The translations under genes were made by a program, and so were the position numbers. Below the pieces are notes generated by a model that worked only from the letters and a program-made list of their open reading frames with translations, did not search any database and had not been told where the DNA came from. DNA of 64,000 nt from CAWKKW01 sp963850345 (GTDB lineage: Bacteria > Acidobacteriota > Terriglobia > Terriglobales > Acidobacteriaceae): contig CAWKKW010000007.1 of the NCBI GenBank assembly GCA_963850345.1, positions 1 to 64,000 of the forward strand, in the 5' to 3' direction. This document shows, piece after piece, positions 17,494-25,140 of the stretch (positions are counted from its first letter, which is position 1; each line of letters starts with the position of its first letter).

Positions 17494-18486
17494 TCAGGCC
17501 CCGAGCAATCGATACGCGAAGACGCGCAGTAGGCCCTGTGCGAGGATCCATAGCTTTTCGCTCGAAGGCACCGAGACGCGCGACGAGAATACGTCGTAGT
17601 CTCGCTGCTCAATCCTTTTCAGCAGCCGCGAATAAATGGTAATCAGCACCCACATCGCCGGACGGCTGTCCCGCGCAATCATCGGCAACAGCCGGTAGCC
17701 CGATTCGTAATAGCGTCGCGCACGATCCCCTTCCAGCCGCAAGAGGGTCTTCAGCGGACCCGGCACCGTCCCGCGCTGCTCCAGCAGTTGCTCGGCATTC
17801 ACTCCTGCCCGCTCCATATCCTCAAGCGGAAGATAGATACGCCCGCGTTCCGCATCCTCTCGCACGTCGCGAAGAATGTTCGTGAGTTGAAATGCGATGC
17901 CCGTCTCTTCCGCCAGTCTCTCCGCCTGCGAATCGTCGTACCCGAAGATGCGGATGCACACCAACCCAACCACCGAGGCCACCAAATAGCAGTATCGGTA
18001 CAGGTCGTCGAACGTCGGATACACATCCACCGGCGCGGTCTCGACCGCCGTACCCCCGTTTGCCTGCTCTGCATTTGCTGATCGTCTTACCCGCGCGGGC
18101 CGTTCCAGGTCCATCGCCGTTCCCTGCACCAATTGATCCAGCAGCTGTGACGGAATCTGGAACCGCCGCTGTGCATCCGCAAGCGCAACGAAGACCGCGT
18201 TGTTCGTAGCAGCCCCGCTCTCGGCTGCATGCCAGTTCGCCGTCCACGTGCGCAGCGCATGCCGCCGCTGCTCGTGAGGAAGACTCTCATCATCGGAGAG
18301 GTCGTCGGCGTGTCGCATAAACGCGTACACGGCGCAGATCGCATTGCGCTTCTGACGCGGCAACGCGCGAAATGCATAGTAGAAGTTCTTGGCTTCTCTG
18401 CGCGCGATTTGGCGGCATACCCGGTACGCCTCTTCGATGCGATGCCGCGGGTCGCGTGCGAACGACGGGATCTCGTCCGCGCTCAT
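17494..18486 (-). CDS. hpnD: presqualene diphosphate synthase HpnD
   Basis: A 330-residue squalene/phytoene-synthase-fold enzyme that condenses two farnesyl diphosphates to presqualene diphosphate. The two Mg-binding aspartate motifs are DDLSDD (61-66) and DVRED (207-211), and RREAKNFYYAFRALP is the family N-terminal signature. It is somewhat longer than typical because of a hydrophilic insert (about 129-156) between MDLE and the DDLYRYCY helix. Its ATG overlaps the hpnC stop by four bases (ATGA). HpnC, D and E follow each other in the order used in many proteobacteria. Confidence 0.95.
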   Translation of the reverse strand: MSADEIPSFARDPRHRIEEAYRVCRQIARREAKNFYYAFRALPRQKRNAICAVYAFMRHADDLSDDESLPHEQRRHALRTWTANWHAAESGAATNNAVFVALADAQRRFQIPSQLLDQLVQGTAMDLERPARVRRSANAEQANGGTAVETAPVDVYPTFDDLYRYCYLVASVVGLVCIRIFGYDDSQAERLAEETGIAFQLTNILRDVREDAERGRIYLPLEDMERAGVNAEQLLEQRGTVPGPLKTLLRLEGDRARRYYESGYRLLPMIARDSRPAMWVLITIYSRLLKRIEQRDYDVFSSRVSVPSSEKLWILAQGLLRVFAYRLLGA

Positions 18487-19439
18487 ACGGCCGCCCTTCG
18501 CCGCGCGGGCAAGAGCTTCGTTGAAAGCGCGCGAATCAGCAGCGCCGCCTTCCGCGATTTCGAAATCGCCGGCCGCGCGCGCAATACGTCGTAGTTCTGC
18601 GACTCGATGGCATGCAGAATCTCGAGACCGCCGCGGCTGAAGAGGTCCAGGTCGAGCGCCAATTCACGATCCACTCTTTGAATGAGTGGCATACCCTGCT
18701 CGAACATGGCTCGCGTGTTCTCCACCTCAAAGCGCATCAGGTCGCGAAAGCTCGACGTCGCCTGCCCCGTCGCAATCACCGACTCCGGCACGCGGAAGTG
18801 GTCCATATCTTCGCGCGGCAGGTAGACTCGGCCGCGTTCGTAATCTTCCCGCACGTCCTGCCAGAAGTTCGCCAGCTGCAAAGCCGAACAGGTGAAATCC
18901 GAAAGCAGAAAAAGCTCTGGGTCGCGGTATCCGCAGGCATACAACACCAGCCTACCCACCGGGTTTGCCGAATATCGGCAATACGCAAGCACATCCTGCA
19001 TCGTATCGAACCGAGTGACCTGCTGATCCTGGCGGAAGGCAACCAGCAGATCGGCGAAAGGCTCCTTCGGAATCTCGCAGATACGTATTGTATCCGCCAA
19101 GGCGACGAATACCGGGTGGTTCGCTTCTCCCCGATAGCACGCATCCAGTTCCCTGCCCCAGAGGTCGAGCAGCGCCAGCGACTGATCGCGATCCCCTACT
19201 TCGTCGCCCAGGTCATCCGAGATACGGCAGTACGCATAGATGCTGTGAAAGTGCGGACGCAGACGCTTCGGCAGAAACCACGAAGCTACGTGAAAATTCT
19301 CGTAATGCGATTCCGCCAGCCGCTTGCAGTACGCACGCGCCTCATCCAGCGTCGGAGCAGTCTCCGGGATGCGGTATTCCGCCGGAAGAGCCGCCCAACC
19401 CTTTTCAATGAGTTCCTGGTGTGTGTGCAAAACCGCCAT
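18483..19439 (-). CDS. hpnC: hydroxysqualene synthase HpnC
   Basis: A 318-residue squalene/phytoene-synthase-fold enzyme converting presqualene diphosphate to hydroxysqualene. Metal-binding motifs are DDLGDE (75-80) and DVRED (195-199). The N-terminal SHYENFHVASWFLPKRLR is typical of HpnC and separates it from HpnD. GGAG 6 nt upstream chooses the ATG at 19439 rather than an upstream one. It begins 28 nt after the preceding dehydrogenase stop and overlaps hpnD by ATGA. Confidence 0.95.
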   Translation of the reverse strand: MAVLHTHQELIEKGWAALPAEYRIPETAPTLDEARAYCKRLAESHYENFHVASWFLPKRLRPHFHSIYAYCRISDDLGDEVGDRDQSLALLDLWGRELDACYRGEANHPVFVALADTIRICEIPKEPFADLLVAFRQDQQVTRFDTMQDVLAYCRYSANPVGRLVLYACGYRDPELFLLSDFTCSALQLANFWQDVREDYERGRVYLPREDMDHFRVPESVIATGQATSSFRDLMRFEVENTRAMFEQGMPLIQRVDRELALDLDLFSRGGLEILHAIESQNYDVLRARPAISKSRKAALLIRALSTKLLPARRRAAV

Positions 19440-19467
19440 GCGCCGGCTCCGAACGCCCTCTGAGGGC

Positions 19468-20517
19468 TTAGGGAATAATCGCTGTCTTGATGTCGTTCGA
19501 GCCATCCATCAACTTGCGCAGAACCTGGTCCAGTTCGAGCAATGGTGCCCGGCCGGTGATGTAGTCACTGCTGTTGAACCGCCCGCTGGTGACCAGTTCA
19601 AAGGCCTTCCGGCAACTCGCCGGCGTGTGATGGAAGCTCGCCTTCAGCGTAATGTCGTTGTAGTGCAAGCGGTTGGTGTCCAGGCTAACCTTGGTGCCCA
19701 CCGCGCAACCGCCGAAGAAATTGACCGTGCCACCGCGGCGCACCATGTCCACGGCCCACTGCCAGGTGATCGGCGTCGCCACCGCTTCGATCGCCACATC
19801 CGCTCCACGCCGTTCCGGAGTCATCGAGCGCACCGCACTTACTACGTCATCGGTGGACGTAATCTGCACGACCTTGTCCGCCCCGAAGATCTTCGCCATC
19901 TGGACCTGCTCGTCGCGCTTCACGACGGCGATCACGCGCATCCCCTGCAACTGCGCTACGTGAATAAACATCAACCCGATCGGTCCGGCGCCAATCACGA
20001 CCACCGTATCGCCGGCCACCGCTCCGGTCTCTTCCAGGCCGCGCACCACGCAGGCCAGCGGCTCGGTAAGAGCGGCATGCTCCAGCGGCACGCCGTCGGG
20101 CACCTGCAAAGTATTCTTCTCAACGATGCGCGCTGGGATCCGGATGTACTCCGCATAGGCGCCGTTGTTGAACAGCAGGTCGGCGCAGAGGTTCTCCTGC
20201 TGCCGCTTGCACCAGAAGCACTTCCCGCAGGGCGCGGAGTTCAACGCCACCACGCGCATGCCCGGCTCGAACGCGGTCACACCCTCGCCTACCTCGTGCA
20301 CCACCCCGGCCAGCTCGTGGCCAAAGAGCGCAGGCGGCACCAGCATCTTCGCATGATAGCCCCGGCGGTACACCTTCAAATCCGTGCCGCATGTCAACGC
20401 GGCGCTGATGCGAACCACAATCTCGCCCGGCTCCGGCAGTGGGATCGGCACGCGCTCGATCCGCACGTCTTCTTGCCCGTGGAGCACCGCCGCGTTCATG
20501 TCCGTCGCCATAAGCAT
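19468..20517 (-). CDS. zinc-dependent medium-chain (polyol-type) dehydrogenase in hopanoid operon
   Basis: A 349-residue MDR dehydrogenase of the sorbitol/threonine dehydrogenase branch. Catalytic zinc ligands are Cys43 and His67-Glu68, with Glu152 as the fourth; the structural zinc site is intact (Cys97, 100, 103, 111). NAD(P) binds at GAGPIG (176-181). This branch interconverts sugar carbonyls and polyols, chemistry that matches reduction or oxidation of the ribose-derived side chain of hopanoids. The gene lies between hpnG-linked dehydrogenase (28 nt upstream) and hpnC (28 nt downstream), so it is part of the operon. The exact substrate is an inference. Confidence 0.9.
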   Translation of the reverse strand: MLMATDMNAAVLHGQEDVRIERVPIPLPEPGEIVVRISAALTCGTDLKVYRRGYHAKMLVPPALFGHELAGVVHEVGEGVTAFEPGMRVVALNSAPCGKCFWCKRQQENLCADLLFNNGAYAEYIRIPARIVEKNTLQVPDGVPLEHAALTEPLACVVRGLEETGAVAGDTVVVIGAGPIGLMFIHVAQLQGMRVIAVVKRDEQVQMAKIFGADKVVQITSTDDVVSAVRSMTPERRGADVAIEAVATPITWQWAVDMVRRGGTVNFFGGCAVGTKVSLDTNRLHYNDITLKASFHHTPASCRKAFELVTSGRFNSSDYITGRAPLLELDQVLRKLMDGSNDIKTAIIP

Positions 20518-20544
20518 CTTCTATTGTCGCACTTCCGGCGCTTC

Positions 20545-21675
20545 TCAGCCGCCTGCTTCTATGATGATCTTCATGGACTGAGCGCTTGGATTTGACGCCA
20601 CTCGAATCGCCTCGACCGCCTCTTCCAACGGAAACCGGTGAGAAACCAGCCGGGTCAGGTCGAATCCCTGCGTATAGCCTTCAAAAACCAGCCTGGCCCC
20701 TTCATCCTGAATCTGTTCCGAGGCGCTGTAGGAGCCCAGCAGCGATTTTTCGTCCATGCAAACTGCCGCCGGATCAATGGTCGCTTCGCCATGCTGTGTC
20801 TGGGCAAAGAGCAGGATCCTTCCGCCCGGCCGCGCCGCATCCATCGCCGTTTTGATCAGCGAATTGCCGCCAACTGCCAGAATTACCGCATCCGCTCCTC
20901 GACCTTCACTCGCTTGTTTGGTCGTCGCGACCACGTCTTCCCGCGAAGCGTCGATCGGGTGCTCCAACCCAAACGTCGCTGCGATGGCGTGCCGTTCGGC
21001 ATACAAATCCGAGGTCAGCACCTTGGCGCCGGACCGCAACGCCAGCGAAGCCAGCAGGATGCCAATCGGACCCTGCCCAATCACCAGCACAGTTTCGTCC
21101 GCCGCCAGGTTCAGGTTCTGGACCGCCTTCAGGCACGTATTCACCGGCTCCACAAAGGCCGCCTGCTCCAGCGGCACGCCGTCGGGAACCTTGACCAGCC
21201 CGCGGCGAACGATCCAGTCCATCACCCTTACGTATTCAGCGAAGCCGCCGCCCGCAGGCTCAAACCCCGCCGTCACGCCCACACGCTTGTACACCTCGCA
21301 TTGCGCAAAGGTCTTCTTGCGGCAGTAGTAACAGGCGCCGCACGGGATATGGTGAAAGACCATCGCCCGGTCGCCGACCGCAAAGTCGGTAACCCCGTCC
21401 CCTATCGCCACGATCGTGCCTGCTGTCTCGTGTCCAAAGATCCTCGGCGCAGCATGCGAGCCGGTGTGGATCTTCTTCAGGTCCGTACCGCAGATGCCGC
21501 AGGAGTGAACCCGCAGCAGCACTTCGCCCGGCCCGATCTGCGGCACTGGCACAGTCTCCACCCGCACATCGTTGACGCCGCGGTACACCGCCGCCCGCAT
21601 GGTAGCCGGAATGTCACGGCTGACCAGAGGATGCGGAAGGGTCAGACCTTCGGTACTCGTTGCCATCGCTGTCAT
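20545..21675 (-). CDS. second zinc-dependent medium-chain dehydrogenase in hopanoid operon
   Basis: A 376-residue MDR dehydrogenase whose ATG at 21675 overlaps the hpnG stop (ATGA), fixing the start and tying its translation to hpnG. Zinc ligands: catalytic Cys62 and His82-Glu83 with Glu176; structural Cys112, 115, 118, 126. The cofactor motif is GQGPIG (200-205). It carries about 25 extra N-terminal residues before the MRAAVYRGVND core. It is clearly a different subfamily from its neighbour, not a recent duplicate. As HpnG releases ribosylhopane, this enzyme is well placed to act on that sugar, for example opening and reducing it toward bacteriohopanetetrol; this is inference. Confidence 0.9.
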   Translation of the reverse strand: MTAMATSTEGLTLPHPLVSRDIPATMRAAVYRGVNDVRVETVPVPQIGPGEVLLRVHSCGICGTDLKKIHTGSHAAPRIFGHETAGTIVAIGDGVTDFAVGDRAMVFHHIPCGACYYCRKKTFAQCEVYKRVGVTAGFEPAGGGFAEYVRVMDWIVRRGLVKVPDGVPLEQAAFVEPVNTCLKAVQNLNLAADETVLVIGQGPIGILLASLALRSGAKVLTSDLYAERHAIAATFGLEHPIDASREDVVATTKQASEGRGADAVILAVGGNSLIKTAMDAARPGGRILLFAQTQHGEATIDPAAVCMDEKSLLGSYSASEQIQDEGARLVFEGYTQGFDLTRLVSHRFPLEEAVEAIRVASNPSAQSMKIIIEAGG

Positions 21676-22361
21676 TGTGCCGTCTCTACCCCCACGTCGT
21701 GGCTCACGACCACGCGCAATTCCCGGCAGAGATTTCGCGCCGCTCGCGAACTCACTCTCCCCATCAGCCATGCTCGTCTCCACAGATACGGGCGCATCGC
21801 GAGATAGACCGCAAATGCTCCCTCACGAAATCCACCCGTCGCGGTTACGAATCTCTCCAGGCCCGGCAATTCGAAATCAAATTCATCTGAAATCGCTTTG
21901 ACTGCGGAGAACGGGAGCCCCGCCTGCTCAGCCACCTCCGCGACCGCCGACGCCTCCATATCCACCAGGTCCGCCCCGTACGAACGTGCCAGCCGCTGCT
22001 TTTCCGCTCGATTGGCAAACTGGTTGGTTGTCACCAGCACTCCACCCTTCGAACCCGTATCGTATTTTTCGAAGCTCACTGCATCGACCACCCGGCTCGG
22101 CCGGCGCACACTTCCACCAGTCAGCCCCGGATTGAGTGCCCCGCACCAACCCGCCGAGATCATCCGATGCAGCGGACCGTGCTTCAAGGCCTCTTGCGCA
22201 GCCAGGCGCGCCCGCACCGTGCCCATACCTGCGCACACCACAACAGCCTTGTCCGACCAGGCAATCAGCATCTCTGCGTTGTTCTCATCCGCTCGCCAAC
22301 CGTGCACCAGCGACGAAACTTCACGCGGCAATGCAGCAACAATTGCGATTCGAGAATTCAT
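21672..22361 (-). CDS. hpnG: adenosylhopane nucleosidase (HpnG)
   Basis: A 229-residue nucleoside-phosphorylase-fold protein related to MTA/SAH nucleosidases. HpnG cleaves adenine from adenosylhopane to give ribosylhopane. The substrate-binding signature is VDMEASAVA (133-141) with the purine-contact Ser-Asp at SDEF (158-161). The N-terminal phosphate-site region is AALPREVSSLV and CAGMGTVRA. The start overlaps the hpnA stop by ATGA and the stop overlaps the next dehydrogenase, so it is embedded in a tightly coupled string. Confidence 0.92.
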   Translation of the reverse strand: MNSRIAIVAALPREVSSLVHGWRADENNAEMLIAWSDKAVVVCAGMGTVRARLAAQEALKHGPLHRMISAGWCGALNPGLTGGSVRRPSRVVDAVSFEKYDTGSKGGVLVTTNQFANRAEKQRLARSYGADLVDMEASAVAEVAEQAGLPFSAVKAISDEFDFELPGLERFVTATGGFREGAFAVYLAMRPYLWRRAWLMGRVSSRAARNLCRELRVVVSHDVGVETAQ

Positions 22362-23383
22362 ACTGTCTGCGTCCCCGTCAGCGCTTCTGCTTCCATCGGA
22401 GCATAGCCATGCTCACGAAACCATTCAATGGCCGCGCGCAGCGCCTGGTACACCGGCACCTGGCGAAAGCCCAGTTCCTGTACCGCCTTGGCCGATGAAG
22501 CGAACATCTTCTTCTTGCCCATACGCACCGCTTCTACCGTCGCCCTCGGCTCTTTGCCGCGCAGCTTGCCCGTCAACGTCTCATCGAACAACGCGAAGAC
22601 CATGGCCACGCTATGCGGTACCTTCCTGCTCGGCGAAGGAAGCCCCGTGATCGCCGACATCTTATCGAGAATCTGCTTGAGCGTGAGATTTTCTCCGCCC
22701 AGGATGTAACGCTCTCCCGGCCTTCCCAGGTGTAGCGCCTCGGCGTGGGCGCGCGCTACTTCATGCACATCGACCAGGTTCAAGCCCGTGTCGACGTATG
22801 CGGGGAATTTGCGATTGAGAAAGTCGACGATGACGCGGCCAGTCGGCGTCGGCTTCAGGTCGTTCGGTCCAACCGGGGTGGTCGGGTTTAGAACAATCAC
22901 CTGCTGGCCTGCGCGAGCTGCGGCAATCGCCTCCTGCTCGGCAAGAAACTTGGATCGCTTGTAGTGACCTATCATATCGGCCAGCGAAACGGGCGTGTCT
23001 TCATTCACGATGGTTCCGTCTTGCTTGAAGCCCATCGTCGCCACACTCGAGGTGTAGACCACGCGAGGCACACCCTCTTCCCGCGCGATGCGCAACAGCT
23101 CCCGAGTGCCGATCACGTTCGCCGCATACATCGCTTCCGGATCGCGCACCCACAGCCGGTAATCCGCTGCAACATGCATCACGGCATCGCAGCCGGAGAT
23201 GCCGGCACGCAACGACTCGGGAACCTGCAGATCCCCGATGACTGTATCGGCTTTCAACCCGGAGAGATTGTCGAGGCGGCTGGTCTTGCGCACGAGAACA
23301 CGAAGGTCAGCGCCCCGGCCGGCCAGTTCCCGAGCCACATGGCTGCCTACGAATCCTGTTGCTCCTGTGAGGAAAACCTTCAT
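22358..23383 (-). CDS. hpnA: hopanoid-associated NAD-dependent sugar epimerase HpnA
   Basis: A 341-residue extended short-chain dehydrogenase/reductase. The cofactor motif TGATGFVGSH is at 6-15 and the catalytic pair is in the YKRSK motif following SSVATMG. The HpnA family accompanies hopanoid clusters widely, but its precise substrate is not settled. The ATG at 23383 is the family-like start (MKVFLTGATG); a longer reading adds an unlikely Arg/Gly-rich extension. It follows the 142-residue unknown gene by 115 nt and overlaps hpnG by ATGA. Confidence 0.93.
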   Translation of the reverse strand: MKVFLTGATGFVGSHVARELAGRGADLRVLVRKTSRLDNLSGLKADTVIGDLQVPESLRAGISGCDAVMHVAADYRLWVRDPEAMYAANVIGTRELLRIAREEGVPRVVYTSSVATMGFKQDGTIVNEDTPVSLADMIGHYKRSKFLAEQEAIAAARAGQQVIVLNPTTPVGPNDLKPTPTGRVIVDFLNRKFPAYVDTGLNLVDVHEVARAHAEALHLGRPGERYILGGENLTLKQILDKMSAITGLPSPSRKVPHSVAMVFALFDETLTGKLRGKEPRATVEAVRMGKKKMFASSAKAVQELGFRQVPVYQALRAAIEWFREHGYAPMEAEALTGTQTV

Positions 23384-23497
23384 CTGGATTGCCGGCCTGC
23401 GCCCGCCGGCGCCGATCCACACCGCCCCTGTTCGCAAGTGTTGTAGCGAGTCGCTTGCGATCGAATCCTTGCCGCGACCAGCATACGCCGATTGCCG

Positions 23498-23926
23498 CTA
23501 ATCCAGTTTGTCGGGATGCAATCCGATGTTCTTCTCGCCCGCGGCCTTCTTCTGCTCGTATTGCTGAACCCACGCTTCCCAATGCTTGCCCGCGGCCCGG
23601 TCCTTGCCACTGAACTCCAGCCGTGCAATGTCTGCGTAGGTCACAGAAGCCTTCTCAGAGGAGTTCGCCGGATAGAGCCGAATCACCGAGTCACTTAGTG
23701 ACTTACCGGTTCGCCGGTCGAAGATATAGCCGTCCATACGGCGACCATCCTTCAACGTGAGCGTGATATCGCCGCGGTAGTCGAATGCCTTTTCGAGCGC
23801 TTCGAAGATCTCCTGCTGACTCGCCATCTCCGGAATCCAGCCTTCCAGGTTTTCATGCTTTGTACCGGGAGCAATCTCCAGCGAATCAGGATCGGGCGTC
23901 GAATACTTGAGGACCTCGGCCGTCAT
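23498..23926 (-). CDS. unknown small protein in hopanoid operon
   Basis: A 142-residue soluble protein of unknown function. Its ATG overlaps the hpnH stop by four bases, so it is almost surely co-translated with HpnH. After a variable N-terminus comes a helix (SQQEIFEALEKAFDYRG), then a beta-rich stretch GDITLTLKDGRRMDGYIFDR with later VTYADIARLEFSG. That pattern resembles a small SH3- or Lsm-like barrel (inference). A charged helix with a WEAWVQQYEQKKAAGEKN segment ends the protein. No membrane segment, cofactor motif or cysteine cluster is seen. Possible roles are a HpnH partner, a lipid-substrate chaperone or a regulator. Confidence 0.82.
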   Translation of the reverse strand: MTAEVLKYSTPDPDSLEIAPGTKHENLEGWIPEMASQQEIFEALEKAFDYRGDITLTLKDGRRMDGYIFDRRTGKSLSDSVIRLYPANSSEKASVTYADIARLEFSGKDRAAGKHWEAWVQQYEQKKAAGEKNIGLHPDKLD

Positions 23927-25044
23927 GCGTTAGTCTCCTCAAGCTGCTTGGAAGGAGACCCAATCTGCACCAGCGGAGTGTGGCCGTTCGCGATCGGCTG
24001 GTTGAGCAGATCCAGAGCGCCGCGGTCTTGATATTTGCTGAACAGAGACGCCTTGGCCATCGCAACAAACCCCCGCCACGAACCGAACCCGTCGTTCACA
24101 GCAGAGGCTTCGTAGCCGCAGCTCACCATGCAGTTCGCGCACTTGGGATTGCCGCTCTCCGTGCCGTAGTTATCCCAGTCCGTTTGATTGATGAGCTCCT
24201 TGAAGCTGTCCGCGTAGCCATCCTGCAACAGATAGCAAGGCTTCTGCCAGCCGAAGATGTTGTACGCCGGCATGCCCCAGGGCGTGCACTGATAGTCGCG
24301 CTTGCCCATCAGAAATTCAAGGAACAGCGGCGACATGTTGAACTTCCACTCCGGCTTGCGATTGGAAAGAATCGCGCGGAACAGTCTGCGCGTACGGGCG
24401 CGCCCCAGAAAGCGATTCTGGTCCGGAGCCTTGTCGTAGGAATACCCAGGCGACAGCACGATGCCTTCGACGCCCATCGACATCACTTCATCGAAGAAGT
24501 TGCGGACGCTGTTGGGATCGGTTCCGTCGAAGAACGTCGCGTTCGTGGTCACGCGGAAGCCGCGCTTCACCGCCTCGCGAATGCCCTCGACCGCGATGTC
24601 ATATCCGCCTTCGCGGCAGACTGAGAAGTCGTGGTGCTCCCGCTCGCCGTCGAGGTGAACGGAAAACGTCAGGTATTTCGAAGGAGTGAACTCCGGCAGA
24701 CGCCGCTTCAATTCCAGCGCGTTGGTGCAGAGATAGATGTACTTCTTGCGAGCAACCAGGCCTTCGACAATCTCCACAATCTGCGGATGCAGCAGCGGCT
24801 CGCCGCCAGGGATGCTCACCATCGGTGCGCCGCACTCTTCGACGGCCTTGAAGCACTCTTCCGGCGTCAACTGCTTCTTCAAAATATGGGGCGGATACTG
24901 CACCTTGCCGCACCCGGCGCACGCCAGGTTGCAACGAAAGAGTGGTTCGAGCATCAGCACCAGCGGATAGCGCTTGACACCACTCCAGCGCTTCCGGAGT
25001 ACGTAGCTTGCTACGGTCCACATCTGTGAAATAGGAACTGCCAT
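23923..25044 (-). CDS. hpnH: adenosylhopane synthase, radical SAM (HpnH)
   Basis: A 373-residue radical SAM enzyme that joins the 5'-deoxyadenosyl radical to hopene (diploptene) to form adenosylhopane, the first committed C35 step. The cluster ligands are Cys38, Cys42 and Cys45 (RCNLACAGCGK), and SIPGGEPLLH is the SAM-contact GGE motif. Additional C-terminal cysteines (CANCMVSCGYE) are typical of HpnH. It lies 96 nt after shc and overlaps the unknown 142-residue gene. The N-terminus MAVPISQMWTV is the usual HpnH start. Confidence 0.96.
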   Translation of the reverse strand: MAVPISQMWTVASYVLRKRWSGVKRYPLVLMLEPLFRCNLACAGCGKVQYPPHILKKQLTPEECFKAVEECGAPMVSIPGGEPLLHPQIVEIVEGLVARKKYIYLCTNALELKRRLPEFTPSKYLTFSVHLDGEREHHDFSVCREGGYDIAVEGIREAVKRGFRVTTNATFFDGTDPNSVRNFFDEVMSMGVEGIVLSPGYSYDKAPDQNRFLGRARTRRLFRAILSNRKPEWKFNMSPLFLEFLMGKRDYQCTPWGMPAYNIFGWQKPCYLLQDGYADSFKELINQTDWDNYGTESGNPKCANCMVSCGYEASAVNDGFGSWRGFVAMAKASLFSKYQDRGALDLLNQPIANGHTPLVQIGSPSKQLEETNA

Positions 25045-25140
25045 CGTCGAGATCTCCTCCTCGGCTCGTTTGCGTTTGCACTGCGCTCTGGTAGTGAGGA
25101 TTGCCTGACCCAGTCAAGAGACCGCGCCCGTTCGTCTCAC

